Shown: positions 50,127-62,136 of the stretch, one piece after another | How the letters are laid out: the number at the start of each line of letters is the position of its first letter | Numbering within the stretch: position 1 is the stretch's first letter | Origin: Tillus elongatus | Taxonomy: Eukaryota; Arthropoda; Insecta; Coleoptera; Cleridae | Reading direction: 5' to 3' | Assembly (NCBI GenBank): GCA_964006375.1 | Contig: OZ023262.1 | Coordinates: 198,424,778 to 198,488,777 of the forward strand | Length of the DNA: 64,000 nt | Translations under genes and position numbers: made by a program | The notes under the pieces: model-generated | Told to the model about the DNA's origin: nothing | The model's input: the letters and a program-made list of their open reading frames with translations, nothing else | Database searches by the model: none

Positions 50127-51773
50127 ATGTTAACAACAGAACAAAAAGTGTTTATTGTGCAGTGCTATGGTTTGGGTGAAGAAATTCTTATCAGGGAGAG
50201 ATAAGAAAATTCCTTGAACGCTGGCCAAATTATTCGGTTTCCGCTACTGGTGTAAAAAAGTTGTTACAAAATTTATGCGTTTTCCGAAATTATCATTAAG
50301 AAGAAGGGCATTAGAAATTGGCAATATTAGCAAATCGCATTTGCAACAAATTTATCGTACCAACAAGGTGAAACCTTTTAAAGCAAAACTTATACACACT
50401 TTGGAAGAAAATGACGAGTCAAAACGATTAGATTTTTGGGTAAAGGTTTACTTTTGGGGCGCGTGTTCGATTTGTATGAAATTTTGGATATATACGTGTT
50501 TTAGGGTGTAGATGAAAATACAAATTAGGGCAGAAGACAACTTTTGTAGTTACTTGGAAATTTTTGTAGAAAAAATGTAAGTTGTACTCACTTTTGCGAC
50601 ATGTTTTACACATTTTCGGGGGTCGTTCGTTTTATATCAAGCTAAAGAAGGGTGTATTCCACCATTATAATTCATTTTCACATAGTTAGTGCACCCCCTT
50701 AACTGTTTATATTTTTCTGAAAATTACCCTTCTTTTCATCCTATGACTGATCCTAAGTTGAAATTGACATTTGACATATGAATCCAACTTAATGTCAAAT
50801 GTCAATTTCAACATATAGGATAAAAAGAAGGGTAATTTTCAGAGACACATAAACAGTTAAGTGGGTGCACTATGTGAAAATGAATTATAATAGTGGAATA
50901 CACCCTTCTTTAGCTTGATATAAAACGAACAACCCCCGAAAATGTGTAAAACATGCCGCAAAAGTGAGTACAACTTACGTTTTTTCTACAAAAATGTCCA
51001 AACAACTCTGAAAGTTGGCATCTGCCCTCATTTTTATTGTGATTTTTGTCATCTACATCCTAAAACACGTCTATATACAAAATTTCATAAAAATCGAACA
51101 CGCGCCTCAAAAGTAAACCTTTACCTTTACCGGCGAGCAATATCTACAAAATCACAATTTTTGCAGTAGTATAATTTTTTCGGACGAATTCACTTTCACC
51201 ACTAATGAGGTGGTAAATTCCCAAAATGCACGGCATTGGTCTATGGAGAATCCAAATTATAGAGTTAATTGCAGAAGACAATGCTCTAAAAAAGTAAATG
51301 TGGGGTGTGCTGTTTCTTACACTGGGATAATTGGGCCATATTTTTTTGAGCGGAATATGAACCAGTACAGTTATCTGGAAATGCTGGAAAATATTCTTCA
51401 AGACCATTTGCATAACATGTCACTAGAAGATAGACAAACAGCATACTTTCAGCATGACGGCCACCCAGCATATGCAACAGGAATCGTTCGAGAATAGTTA
51501 GATCGCGAATTTCCTGGGCGGTGGATTGGTCGATATGGGCCAATACCTTGGTCTCCCAGAAGTCCCGATCTTACCTTAATGGACTTTTATTTATGGTGCT
51601 ATCTCAAACAGAAAGTCTACGCGGCTCCATTAAACAACGATATGGATTTGCTGAAACTGAGGTTGAGAGAGGCACTTGACGGTATTCCAATTCAACATAT
51701 TCAAAATGCCTACAAAGCATTTACTAAACGGGCTGAGTTATGTGTATCGGTTGGTGGCAGCACATTTGAATAA
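50127..51773 (+). pseudogene. DD41D-type mariner transposase, interrupted
   Basis: It starts MLTTEQKVFIVQCYGLGEE with a helix-turn-helix N-terminus; a frame change follows and the middle reads LRRRALEIGNISKSHLQQIY and KAKLIHTLEENDESKRLDFW. There the palindrome at 50439-51125 is inserted. After it: FCSSIIFSDEFTFTTNEVVN (D1), VGCAVSYTGIIGPYFFERNM, YFQHDGHPAYATGIVRE-stop (D2) and RSPDLTLMDFYLWCYLKQKV (D3), with 41 residues between D2 and D3. It ends VGGSTFE-stop. Few lesions other than the insertion, so inactivation may be fairly recent. Confidence 0.8.
50439..51125. mobile_element. 687-bp palindromic element inserted in the transposase gene
   Basis: It starts GGTAAAGGTTTACTTTTGG and ends with the near complement CAAAAGTAAACCTTTACC. 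The arms are imperfectly complementary over most of their length, meeting near 50785 (ACATTTGACATATGAATCCA). The same hypothetical peptide (MCKTCRKSEYNL) appears on both strands only because of the symmetry. No clear TSD; the right flank repeats CTTTACC. Confidence 0.8.
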
Positions 51774-52104
51774 TTTCTTTATTTTTCGTTGTTCGTTTTG
51801 ATTTATGTTAGCAATAAGCGATTTGTATTTTACTAATAAATTATTATCTTATATTGTATGGTTACTTACTTTGCGCACCTGCATTCAGAAAACCACAGGT
51901 AAAAAGCACCATGTTGATAGGGAAAAAAGTTAATAATTTAATTGAAAATTAAAAGTAGGCTGATCTGGCTCAAAATTAAGAGCCTGTGATAAATTTTAAT
52001 TCTAAACAAGTTTTGTTACTAACTTTTTGCGGTATCTTTATAAACGAGGGTAGTTTACTCTTAACACATTTAATTAAATCAGTTCTAAACCAGCCTGTAT
52101 ATTA

Positions 52105-52228
52105 ATTGATTTTGTTCATTTTCTTTACATCTCAGTTTAAGGCAAAGCAGGAGTGATTCCCAGAATATCACAATCTAATTCAAAAATTCTTTGTCACTTA
52201 TACCTTACCCACACTCAATCCGTGGACA

Positions 52229-52312
<84 letters not shown>

Positions 52313-52330
52313 ATGTATATATATCCAATT
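52105..52330. other. Spacer with (TA)n tract at 52232-52300
   Basis: No gene. The TA tract runs into GTATGTATGTATATG just before the LINE endonuclease frame. Confidence 0.6.
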
Positions 52331-52334
52331 GTGA

Positions 52335-54930
52335 CTTGGCAACGATTTGGAAAATTGCCACCTGGAATGCACAGGGTGTGAGATGTAAAGAAAATGAGAT
52401 TTTGCAAGAGATGAATGCAGGAAAGGTTGATATATTGTGCATGAGTGAGGCAAAATGAAAGTAGTGCGTTGAGGAACTAGTGGGTGAGTACCTCTGCATA
52501 TGGCCGAGTGTTGAAGGAAACGCTCGTGAAACTCAGGGACTCGGTGTAATGCTGAATGAAATGGGTAAAAAATTATGAATGTGTTTCCTCAAGAATAATA
52601 TGGGTTCGGACAAAAACGAGTTTACATAGTGTTTTTGGTTGCCTGCTATGCACCCACAAACGGCGACGGTGAGTGAGAGAGGGCACACTTTTGGAAAGAC
52701 ATGAATGAAGTACTAGGCAATTGTGAACCAGGTGAAAGAATAATTGTTGCCGGAGCTATGAATGGGTGGGTAGGACTAAGGAGAAACGAAACGCGTAAAG
52801 TTGTGGGAGATGCAAGAAATAATCAGAATGGGGACTTTTTGATAAATATGTGTCTGTAAAAAGGCCTGCCCATATCGAATACGTGGTTTAAATACAAATA
52901 TATCCACGAGCATGCATGGTAAAGAGGTGATGTTAAAAGTATAATAGACTTCATGGTGTATGATGAGAGATTGCGCACATTGTTAAAATATACTAGAGTT
53001 ATGCGTGGTGCTGAATGTGGGACTGATCATTTTCTTGTGATGTCTCAGTTAAAAATGGGATAAGGATGGACAAAGCGACTGAGGAAACAAGAAAAACAAG
53101 TGAGAATCAAAGTTGAGGCACTTAGTGTTTGAGAAAAGGGAACTGTATACCTATCTATTTAAAAAAATGACTTCATGACTTTACATGTGCAACGGAACGA
53201 ATAATCAAAGAATGCAATGTGGAAAGGGCATAGACGACTCTCAAAGATATAATAATTTGATGTGCAAAAGAAACCTGTGGTGAAGCGACAATTTGATGTT
53301 TTGAGAGGGATGCGTGTTGGAATGAAAAAGTATAGAAAGCCTGGGATGACAAAATAGAAGCATATTAAAGAACGGTAAATGCCAAAGATGTGCGAGAGAA
53401 AGAGAAGCGCCTGGTTGAGTACAAGACATTGAGAAGTGAGTGCAAACAGATCGTTAGTGACAATAGGCGAGAGAGAACAAAAATAAATTGTTTTGAAAGT
53501 GGACACAAAAAAAGCCGAAAGAAACAATATGATTGCGGTGAAAATACAGAATGAGAACATGGTATGGGACCAGGAAGGTGTGAGAGAATGTTAAAAAAAA
53601 TGTTTGAGGAACTATATGGAAGCAATAAGAACCACCAGAAGACAGTCGATTGCAAGTCAGATAGAATCTGACACTGTTGAAGTTCATGAGGTAGAAATAG
53701 TGATCAAGAAACTAAAGATCGGAAAAGCACCGGATGTTGATAAGTAGTAGCAGTGGTGGGGAGGCCAACGCCAGGCAAGTAGGCCACAATGGGCCCTTCT
53801 TGCCATGTTGATAAAGTCTATGGAGAAATGTTAAAGTATCAATGCTCGAATTTAAAAGTATGTCATGTCAAAAATTATCGAGCGATAAGTTGGTTAAGTG
53901 TTGTCGGGAAACTATTTGGGAGGATATTGATAGAACGAGTGATACAGCTGACATTTCGATGTTCAGCGTGGCTTCACGACAGGAAGAAATAGCGAATATT
54001 GCACGTTTGTAAACTTGGAGAAAGGATATGATATGTAGATAGGCAGAAGCTGTGGAATATTTTAAAATAATATGGTGTGGATGATTGACTGATTCGAGGT
54101 ATTGGATCGCTATATGCTGGCACTACAGCATGTGTGAGAACTAATGGAATACTCAGTGACTATTTTAGAATTGAACAAGGTGTCAAACAAGGATGTGTGT
54201 TGTCACCATGATTATTTAACATATTCATAGACAAATGTATAAGAGAAGTTTGCTTGGAGACAGAAGGCATAAAAATAAATGCTTCTGAGGTGGAAGTGGT
54301 ACTGTACGCTGACGATGAAATACAACCTAGTGAATCCGAAGGACAAATGCTGCGGGTGTTAGAACGATGACGGTGACAAATAAAATGACTGAATCTAAGT
54401 GAAAACGCAGAGAATACTAAAGTTTTGGTATTTGATAAAGAGAGTAGAGCGAGCAGTTGCTGTATCTTGGTAAATGGTTATCTAGTAGATTAAGTAAATT
54501 AATTGAGATATTTAGGAAAACTGTTTTGAAGCGACGAAAGAATAGATGGTGAGACACAAAGTCGTGTAACGGCAGACAGGAAGGTGGTGGAAGCTATGAC
54601 CACTGTAGCTAAAAGCAAATGTATATCTAAAGAGGCCAAAGTGGCTGTATATAACAGCGTACTGGTACCTCCTGTTCTATAGGGGTCTGAAAGTTGGGTG
54701 TGTCAGGCAAAGTATGTAAGTAAATTGAATGCTTTTGGAATGGACCACCTGAGACGAGTGACGGGTAAATCAACAAAATACAGAGGTAGAAATGAATAGG
54801 TTCTTAAGGAATGTAATGTAGAAAAGTTCGTTGAAAATAAGTACGAGAGCAGTGTGCCTAGATGGTTTGGACACATATAACAAATGGATAATGATACAAT
54901 GACAAGTACAATTTATAGAGAGCATGTAAT
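52335..54930 (+). pseudogene. RTE-like LINE ORF: AP endonuclease and reverse transcriptase, decayed
   Basis: Endonuclease: IWKIATWNAQGVRCKENEIL, NAGKVDILCMSEAK (52347-52455), MVYDERLRTLL and GAECGTDHFLVMSQLK (about 52950-53060, the G-x-x-x-x-x-D-H-x-L-V end). RT: KNYRAISWLSVVGKLFGRIL (53870), RIEQGVKQGCVLSP (54170), EVEVVLYADDEI (54290-54325; catalytic YADD intact), SENAENTKVLVFDKES. Tail: GETQSRVTADRKVVEAMT, KAKVAVYNSVLVPPVL, KLNAFGMDHLRRVTGKS, RWFGHI. More than 20 stops or frameshifts. It is the longest LINE copy here; related pieces lie at 13190, 60249 and in the foldback. Confidence 0.8.
53744..53804. mobile_element. 61-bp insertion with 10-bp TSD
   Basis: It interrupts the LINE between VD and KVYGEML. 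ATGTTGATAA flanks both sides (53734-53743 and 53805-53814). The insert is GC-rich and its right half can fold (GGCAAGTAGGCC with GGGCCCTTCTTGCC). No known family recognised. Confidence 0.6.
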
Positions 54931-55458
54931 ACTTTAATGTTGGTATTTACATTATTTTGTTTGCAGTTTTGCGTATTTAAGACCAGTACATTATAAAAGC
55001 TGTAATACAACAACCCAAACAAAATTAATATATTTTTAACAGTTTTGCAAATGATTTTGCAAATTATTTAAATAAAGCAAAAATTTTGTTTCCTAAGTCG
55101 TGGAAATGTTGAGTTTTGGGCCACGGAAAATGAAATTAGGTTTAAAGTAGAAACCCTGTAAGAAACCAGGCACTCGTTGATGAAAACAATGCACAAGTCA
55201 ATTATCGCAATGTCAGCCCCCAACAGCGTTAGAGAATCCACCTTATTCTCAAGAACTGACACCAAGCGACCCCACACTGTTTGCTAAGTCAATGAATACT
55301 GGAGGGACAGGACTTTATTGGCAGATAATGAAGCGAATGTGACTGAAATGGGTTGTTTTAGAAGCTGTAAAAATGTTGAGAGCATCGTTGGGTTAAGTAG
55401 GGTTAAGGGCGATGATATTGAAAAATAAAAATAATTAATTGTTCCCAGCCTTGCATTA
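54931..55458. other. Unassigned sequence
   Basis: It may include the LINE 3' untranslated region. The part 55070-55290 contains decayed mariner-like words on the minus strand, but not enough to call. Confidence 0.35.
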
Positions 55459-55460
55459 TA

Positions 55461-57096
55461 CCGGGTTGCGCATCGGACTCAATATTCGTAGGATTGCATA
55501 ATAGATTATTTGCGACTATTGGGTGGCATTATCGAGATTTTTTAAACACCCGCTTTTTAGAGGTTGACAAACAAATAAATGAAGCCAAATGAAGACTATT
55601 GAAGTAAACATATCTCTCTCCAAAAAGCCTAAAATACATGGCATTATGAGACATAGAATTTATTTAACCGATAATACACGCTTCAACTAATAATTTCACC
55701 CAGAAAGTTAGTTTTGTCAAAAATATTATCTGTTCCACAGTGGCAAGTGTTGTGGTTTCTGAATTAAAACATGAGTGTTTCTGTTAATTTAGTTATTATT
55801 TTTGTTGTTGTGATATGGCTCACCTAAGTGAACAAGAACGTATTGTAGTTTTAATTATGCTTGGTTATGGTGATTGTAAAAAGACGTATAATGACGTTTG
55901 TCGTTTATTCAATGAGGTTCACCATGATCTCCCATCTCTTAACATGGGACAATAAGCAGACTTCACCACAAATGTACTGAAGCAGGGAGCGTAAAAGATC
56001 GCCCTAAGTCCGACCGCCCTGTAACTGCTACGTCGGACGAAAACACGCTGGATGTATTGCTGGCTGTACAAGAAAATTCCAAGCCTTCTGCATTGGAACT
56101 TGGTAAAACGAATGAGATCTCCAGACGTTTTGCACAGCAGATTTTGCATCGGTAAAACTATTTTTCCTATAATGTGCATAACCTGCAAAACTTTTGCAGA
56201 TGATTTTTATAGAATAATAGAATTTTGTGAACAATGGAGGTTTTTAACCTACGCTGTTTTCTCTGATGCAACTGCCTTTTGTCCTAATGGTAGTGTAAAT
56301 AGACATAATTGTCAATATTGGTTTAACAGTAACCCCCATTGGATGGTAGAAATTCACACCCAATATCCTCAAAAACTGAGCGTATGGACCAGAATCTTTA
56401 GTCGTCATGTAATTGGATCCTTCTTCTTTGGAGTGACTTTAACAGGTCCACGCTATCTAAGTTTATTACGAGACGATATTGTGGCCCATATCAGATAATT
56501 TTTTCAAAATGATTTCTCCGATGTCTACTTCCAACAAGATGGCGCCCCACATCATTTCACTCGAGATCTAAGGAAATACCTTATACCTAAATATGACATT
56601 TGCTAACCGATGGGTAGGCAGAAGAGGACCCATTGAGCGGCCACTTAGATCTCCAGATTTGCGTTCTCTCGACTTTTTTCTCTGGGGTCATTGTAAAACC
56701 GTTGTTTTTGGAACAGTTGCGAGACTGAATTGTGATGGCCTTTCAACAAGTGCATAACGGATCACTGCATAACTCAAGGGCTCAATTTGAGCATCTTCTT
56801 AAATGAAGTAAGTTGTTACCATTTTCCCAAATAAATTTCATGAAAAGCCGATTGTTTTGGTTCTTGCCAGAGAGAACTTAAAAAAGGATTAATACCGTCA
56901 AAAAGTACGATTACGCTTTCCAAAAATGTGCCGCATGGCCTATATTGCTATTTCAGAAATTAAAGAGTTGTCACCCTCCAAAAATATCAATAATGTCACT
57001 AAATTGTCTCAAATAATCTGGTATGCAAATTTTGAGTCTTATGCCTTTCTCGGTTTAAAATATATGGCCTTGTTGCCTTACATATGCGCAATCCTG
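55461..57096 (+). mobile_element. Mariner element with TA target site
   Basis: The ends CCGGGTTGCGCATCGGA (55461) and the complement of CATATGCGCAATCCTG (57096) form a short inverted repeat, each flanked by TA. 1636 bp, with transposase at 55814-56806. Confidence 0.65.
55814..56806 (+). pseudogene. DD41D-type mariner transposase, decayed
   Basis: It starts MAHLSEQERIVVLIMLGYGD, KTYNDVCRLFNEVHHDLPS. Later AVFSDATAFCPNGSVNRHNC (D1; Glu replaced by Ala), IHTQYPQKLSVWTRIFSRHV, VYFQQDGAPHHFTRDLRKYL (D2) and RWVGRRGPIERPLRSPDLRS with LDFFLWGH (D3). It ends AQFEHLLK-stop at 56804. Frameshifts near 55950, 56180, 56600 and 56720. Same lineage as 35217-36291. Confidence 0.75.
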
Positions 57097-57680
57097 TATA
57101 TGTTTCGGGTGAAGCATAAGGATCGGAAACCGTATGTCTCTAAGTCTGAGTGAAAAAAATCCTTAACCAAGATAATTATTAATTATCTTCCGTTCGTTAT
57201 CGGAAATTAAAACTCATCATCGTATAAATAGTTTCAAAATGACGGAAGAGTTGAGGTACCTTGACATATAATTTCGTATAGACACGCGAGGTTATTGTAT
57301 GTAAACTACAGTTCTTAGATTTAGCATGTTTCTCACGTTTCGTTCTTAAATTTCGCTTACGTAAACGCTTATTGTCACTCGCTAAGCTTTATTTACTTTG
57401 TTGCCGTTTGTCGAACTCGCCTGTTAATATACTGGCTGCCCTAATAATCATGGAATAATTTTAATATCTCAGAGATCGGCTGACCGATGTTGTTAAAATT
57501 TGACTGGGGGATGAAACAAAAAGTTACGAATACAAGGTCTTTGTGACAATACCTTTGTCGCTGCAATTTTCCAAGGTGGCCCAGAAATGAAACCATTGTT
57601 TTAATTTTAAACGAAACACTTTAAGACTACTTCTATTACTACCCGCCACGCCTTTTCCATTAAGGGGTAGGCACACCACA
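57097..57680. other. Unassigned sequence
   Basis: No recognisable element. The minus-strand open stretch 57524-57718 has no trusted similarity. Confidence 0.35.
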
Positions 57681-57689
57681 AAGCCTATG

Positions 57690-57940
57690 CTATTTCCTAA
57701 CAATATTGCTGCATGCACTTCTGTCCTGACATGCTGTTTTAGCTTTTTCTACATTGATACACCTCCGCATACACACTCTCCTGCCACAAAAGCCAAAATC
57801 ACGAGCTTTGCTGACTACACTGTGCTGTTCTATACTGTTTAGTCCTAGGAGGAATTAGAAAACATTGTAACGGAAGATTTTTCTAGATAAATAAAACACT
57901 TATAGTTTAAATCTCTGTCAATCAATATAAATTAAAAAAA
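57690..57940 (+). pseudogene. LINE reverse transcriptase fragment (FADD region)
   Basis: KAKITSFADYTVLFYTV-stop, then EELENIVTEDFSR, corresponds to the RT catalytic box (F-A-D-D-T, second Asp replaced by Tyr) and the helix after it in Jockey/CR1-like LINEs. About 60 codons, two stops. Confidence 0.55.
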
Positions 57941-57944
57941 TCAC

Positions 57945-59665
57945 TATGGAAGCGAATTTTCTTTAAAATATTTTTAATAGCAAATGTTTTTCTTTGATAA
58001 AAGCAGGCATCAAACTTGGTTGCCTATATAGTAGAAACAATGTACCATATTTCATCGAAATAAATTTATTGCTTGAAAATATATAAACATTTTTCACAGC
58101 AAATGTGTCATGGAAGTGATTTTCCATAAAAATGTTTTTAATAGCAAATGCGAGCAGGCATCAATCTGATTACCGGTATAGCCTATGTAGTAGAAACAAT
58201 GTACTACATTTTATCAAAATTACTTATGGTTTGAAAATATACAAAAAAATTCCGAAAATAAACTTAAATGTTGGTTTCCTAACCAACAAAGCTTACGTTA
58301 ATAGCAAATTGAGTTATTGAAATTTGAAGGATTTAATGAAAATTCGGTAAATTTGCAGATTAGCTCCCGACCGCTTTTCAAAAATTTGTTTTCAGAAACA
58401 ATACTAGGACCCCACCTGGATGCACAAACCACAAGAAAAACTTCTTGTTCATACCCCCCAAAAAAGTTACGTGACCTTAAGGTGAATAGGGGTGCTGGAC
58501 GGGGTAGGTAGTAAAAAGGAAATATGAGCAGAAAGAGCAAAGAAAACTGCTTAAAAGCTGTCTATTTGAAGCCATATTAAACCCCGCCTACCTCGCACAG
58601 CACCCCTATTCGCCCCCAGGTCACGTAATTTCTTGTTCATACCCGCCAAGGAAGTTACGCACCTGGGGAAATAGGGGTGCTGTGCGGGGTAGGCAGGGTT
58701 TAAGGGGGATATGGCTTCAAGATGTGAAAAAGACAACATTCAAGCCCGTTTTATTCGCATTTTCTGCTCATATTTCCTTTTTACTACCTCCTACCAACAC
58801 ACACACACACACACACACACACACCCCCCCCCCCCCGCCAGCACAACTATTCAGTCCTGGACCCGTCACTTCCTTGGTGGGGTGTACAAGACACTTTTCT
58901 TGAGGTTTGTGGAACGGGGGGGGGGGGGGTAGGCAGGTTTCTGAAAACAGTTTTTTGAAAAGCGTTCGGAAGCTAATCTGCAAATTTACCGAAAATTCGC
59001 TACCAAAATGCACTTACTGCGTCCAGATTTTTTCTTATAAACGCATCACATTTCGATAAAAAATGCAAAAATGCATTAACAAATTTGTTCTACGAAAATT
59101 AGCTAAAAAAATTATAGACAGTTAAACCATAAACTTCACTAAACCTACAAATAAATATCCAAAAAAGCATCAACTTAACTAAACTGACAGCCAAAGCATC
59201 AGAGAAAGGGTCTATTTGAAATGAATATTCTGTAAACATTTTAGTAAAATAAAGGGCAATGACGGTTGAATCTGAAACTTAAGGGTTTGCAGAACACTCT
59301 TCTTGCAACATTTTCTTTTCACAATCGGTATTTGTTTCACATTCTTTGCCTAAACATTGCCAATTTTGACGTTTAAAATTGCGACTTTGACGTTTTCAGG
59401 AAAACTCCAAAATTTGTTTCTTTAACTGCCCACAACTTCTTTGTTTTTAAAGCTAGGGACCTAAGTTTTGGTACAGAGGTTCACTCCTTATAATACAAAC
59501 ACGCGTATCAAATTTGGTTGTCCTTACTTTGTTATTAACGGATATATGTTTTTTTATAGAAATATTCGATTTTCCTGGCTAACGAACTTATGCAAGCCAC
59601 TTGCAAAAGGAAGGTACTCACCAAATTTGATCAAGATCGGTCTATTATTTTTTGAGTTATCGGTC

Positions 59666-59743
<78 letters not shown>

Positions 59744-59785
59744 AGATCTCCTCATTAGCGAATATTTTTTTTAATTCGCTAAAAC
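57945..59785 (+). mobile_element. HINE-like element, copy O (long form with palindromic insert)
   Basis: The 5' terminus is weak (CACTATGGAAGCGAATTTTC at 57943). The sub-terminal segment is duplicated (AAAGCAGGCATCAAACTTGG at 57999; GAGCAGGCATCAATCTGATT at 58152). The internal inverted terminus is at 58992-59030 (AAAATTCGCTACCAAAATGC, ACTTACTGCGTCCAG), split by the palindrome at 58345-58991. Body, (TA)n at 59667-59740, and hairpin AGCGAATATTTTTTTTAATT at 59756-59782. Same plan as copies E, M and Q. Confidence 0.75.
58345..58991. mobile_element. 647-bp nested palindromic element with G/C runs
   Basis: The ends CGGTAAATTTGCAGATTAGC and its complement are flanked by AAAATT on both sides (58339-58344, 58992-58997). 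Arms carry CAGAAAC, then GTACCCC/GGGGGG-type runs, and a stronger inner hairpin around 58595-58700 (GCACAGCACCCCTATT with AATAGGGGTGCTGTGC). (CA)n followed by a C run lies at 58797-58836 and a G run at 58917-58930. Confidence 0.8.
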
Positions 59786-59794
59786 GTGAGACTT

Positions 59795-60245
59795 ACCGTT
59801 CTCAAGTTACTGTAATAACCTTTCTTCTTTCCGTGGGCTCAATTTTTAGTGTGATGATTTTAGTTATGATATAAAGGCCTCAAATAGTGTTAGATATTTG
59901 GGTGTGGTGCTGGACATACGTTTATGTGTCATACCTTGTCAAGACCATTCGCAAACTTATTTCAACCTTTAAATTTTTTTAAAATATCTTGAATATCTCG
60001 TACATAAAAAAAGGATATAGTCCATTACTTGAGAGTCATTTCACATATTGTTTGGTGGCGTGGGGCGGGGTGACAAATAATTATTTAAAGAAACTAAAGG
60101 TGGTTCAAAAATGGATAATTAAGATAATTCTGGACAGAGCATATGTGCTTCCAACAGACAGTTTATACAAAGAGTGGCAACTTATGGATGTTACATTGGT
60201 CATAGCTCCTAGCACCTTTGTACCTAAATTACTCCACTTTGTATA
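59795..60245 (+). pseudogene. LINE ORF2 C-terminal fragment (Jockey/CR1-like)
   Basis: VRYLGVVLDIRL (thumb), then KGYSPLLESHFTYCLVAWGG, VTNNYLKKLKVVQKWIIKII and YVLPTDSLYKEWQLMDVT. This is the conserved post-RT region (Y-x-x-L-I-E-S-H-L-x-Y-C, then W-G-x-x-x-x-x-x-L-x-x-L-x-x-x-Q-K). One frameshift near 59950. Confidence 0.75.
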
Positions 60246-60248
60246 ACA

Positions 60249-60575
60249 TCATATATTCTTTCGTAGTTTACGAACAGTTTCAAAATATCCAAATTCCCTT
60301 ACTTCCTTTACTAGACTACCATTTAGTAAGATACTGCAATTACTAGTTCCATCCTCTTCATCAAACACCAAAACTTTATTCTTCTCTGCGTTCACACGGT
60401 GATGCATTTTATTTGTTACTGTTATCAGTCTCTCTAACACCCGCTGCATTTAGTCTTCATATGCACTATGTAGTACTGCATCGTGAGCGTATACTAACAT
60501 GTTTACTTTAGAAGCATTCATTTTTATGCCTTTTGTTTCACAGCAAACTTCTTTTATACGGTGTGGAGCAGCCAA
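60249..60575 (-). pseudogene. RTE-like LINE reverse transcriptase fragment
   Basis: The minus strand reads IKEVCCETKGIKMNASKVNM, LVYAHDAVL (catalytic YADD degraded to YAHD), then MQRVLERLITVTNKMHHRVN, AEKNKVLVFDEEDG and LLNGSLVKEVREF. It matches 54240-54500 of the plus-strand LINE. One stop. Confidence 0.75.
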
Positions 60576-60937
60576 ATGAAATAAATTTAGTATCTCAATT
60601 ATTGTATATTTTTATAAAGAATCCCTAAACGTCAATATAAAATTAAAAAATGACATCTTCCAACGTGAAAACCTCACCCCTATATTCAAGGCGCAAATTT
60701 CTAAATAGGGAGTAGGAGCTTGTGATACCTTATTGGAAAGATCTCTATACAAAAATACTGATATTAAAATTTATTACAAAAATTAACAGTGAAAAAAAAA
60801 AGAAATTCATCTGATTGACGAACTTTGCTTCAACACACGAAAAATTAATTAGTATAATAATCGTGTTTTATTTTTGATGATGAGAAAGCAAGCAAAATAA
60901 CTTCAGTGTCGTTTTTGAACATCATCAATAAAAAAAT
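60559..60937 (-). mobile_element. Mariner 3' end fragment (same family as 27217)
   Basis: It begins CGGTGTGGAGCAGCCAAATG after TA and follows 27217-27409 plus 30873-31060 collinearly (TAGTATCTCAATTATTGTAT, GGAGCTTGTGATACCTTATT). It lacks the hAT insertion, so it shows the unfilled site. It is cut by HINE copy Q at 60939. Confidence 0.75.
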
Positions 60938-60938
60938 T

Positions 60939-62037
60939 CTGGACGCAGCAAGTGCGTTATGGTAGTGAATTTTCAAAAAATGTTTTTAATAGCAAATGTG
61001 TGTGTTTTTTTAAGAAAGTAGGCATCAAATTTGGTTACCAGTATAACCAATATAGTATAAAACAATGTGCCATGTTTTATTAAAATAACTTTATTGTTTG
61101 AAAGTCTACAAAAATTTCCGAGAGTTAACACTTAAAGTGTTCCCGAAAAAACTGGTTTCTTGGTCAACCTTATAGGTTAATAGCAAATTGAGCTATTCAA
61201 ATTTGAAGTATTTAATCAAAATTCGCTACCACAACGCACTTGCTGCGTCCCGAATTTATTTTTTTCTTACAAACATGCATTATATTTCGATTGAAAACGC
61301 AAAAATGCAATGACATAAGGCGTGTTCGACTAAAAAAAATTGTATTACCAACGACTTATTGACTGTAGAAATAATTTTTTAAGATGTATCTTAAGATACG
61401 TTATAATCAATGTATACATTTTTTTTCATATCTTGTATAATAACGGACATTTTGAGCTTTATTGATTTTTTACGACAATTCGATAAAAATTATATACCAT
61501 TAAACGATAAACTCCATAGCTAAGACTAGTGCCAAAGCATCAGAGAAAGGGTCTATTTGAAATAAATTTTCTGGAAATATTTTAGTAAAATGAAGGACAA
61601 CGACGGTTGAAGATAAGATTTCAGGGTTTGTAAAACATTTTTCTTGAGACATTTTCTTTCCATAGCCCGTATTAGTTTAATGTTCTTTGCCTAAATGTTG
61701 CCATTTTTGACGTTTTATATCGCGACTTAGACGTTTTGAGGAAAACCCCAATTTGTTTTTCTTTAAATGCCTATAACTTTTTTGTCTTTCAACCTACGAA
61801 GCTGGAGTTTCGTACTAATTTACCTATATCGATATAACGATAACGCGTGCTAAATTTGGTTGCCCTAACTTTGTCTGATATAATTTATTTTCGAAAGAAA
61901 ACACAAAAGATTCCGGGAAAACTTGGGCCGATTTTCCTGGCTAACGAACTTATCCAAGCCACTTGCAAAAGGAAGGTATTCACCAAATTTAATCAAAATC
62001 GGCCTATTATGTTTGAGTTATTGGTGTGATACATACA

Positions 62038-62136
<99 letters not shown>

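Larger units (their letters stand above)
49740..52100 (+). mobile_element. Mariner element carrying a palindromic insertion
   Basis: Inverted repeats of about 80 bp: TTGTTTAGAATTAAAATTTA at 49757 and the complement of TAAATTTTAATTCTAAACAA at 51990. The right outer end may be CAGCCTG followed by TA (52091-52099); the matching left outer end was not found. Encodes the transposase below. Confidence 0.6.

Noticed and set aside
50942..51169. Small Cys-containing protein MCKTCRKSEYNL...
   Set aside because: It appears on both arms of a palindrome on opposite strands; it is a by-product of the inverted repeat in a mobile element.
52153..52458. 101-codon frame as an independent gene
   Set aside because: Its second half is the LINE endonuclease start; the first half is TA tract and spacer.
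53159..53687. Cluster of minus-strand frames of 62-133 codons
   Set aside because: They are antisense to the purine-rich endonuclease-RT linker of the decayed LINE; hydrophobic composition is a strand artefact.
58682..58932. His-Thr and Pro-rich frames
   Set aside because: They come from (CA)n and C runs inside a palindromic element.
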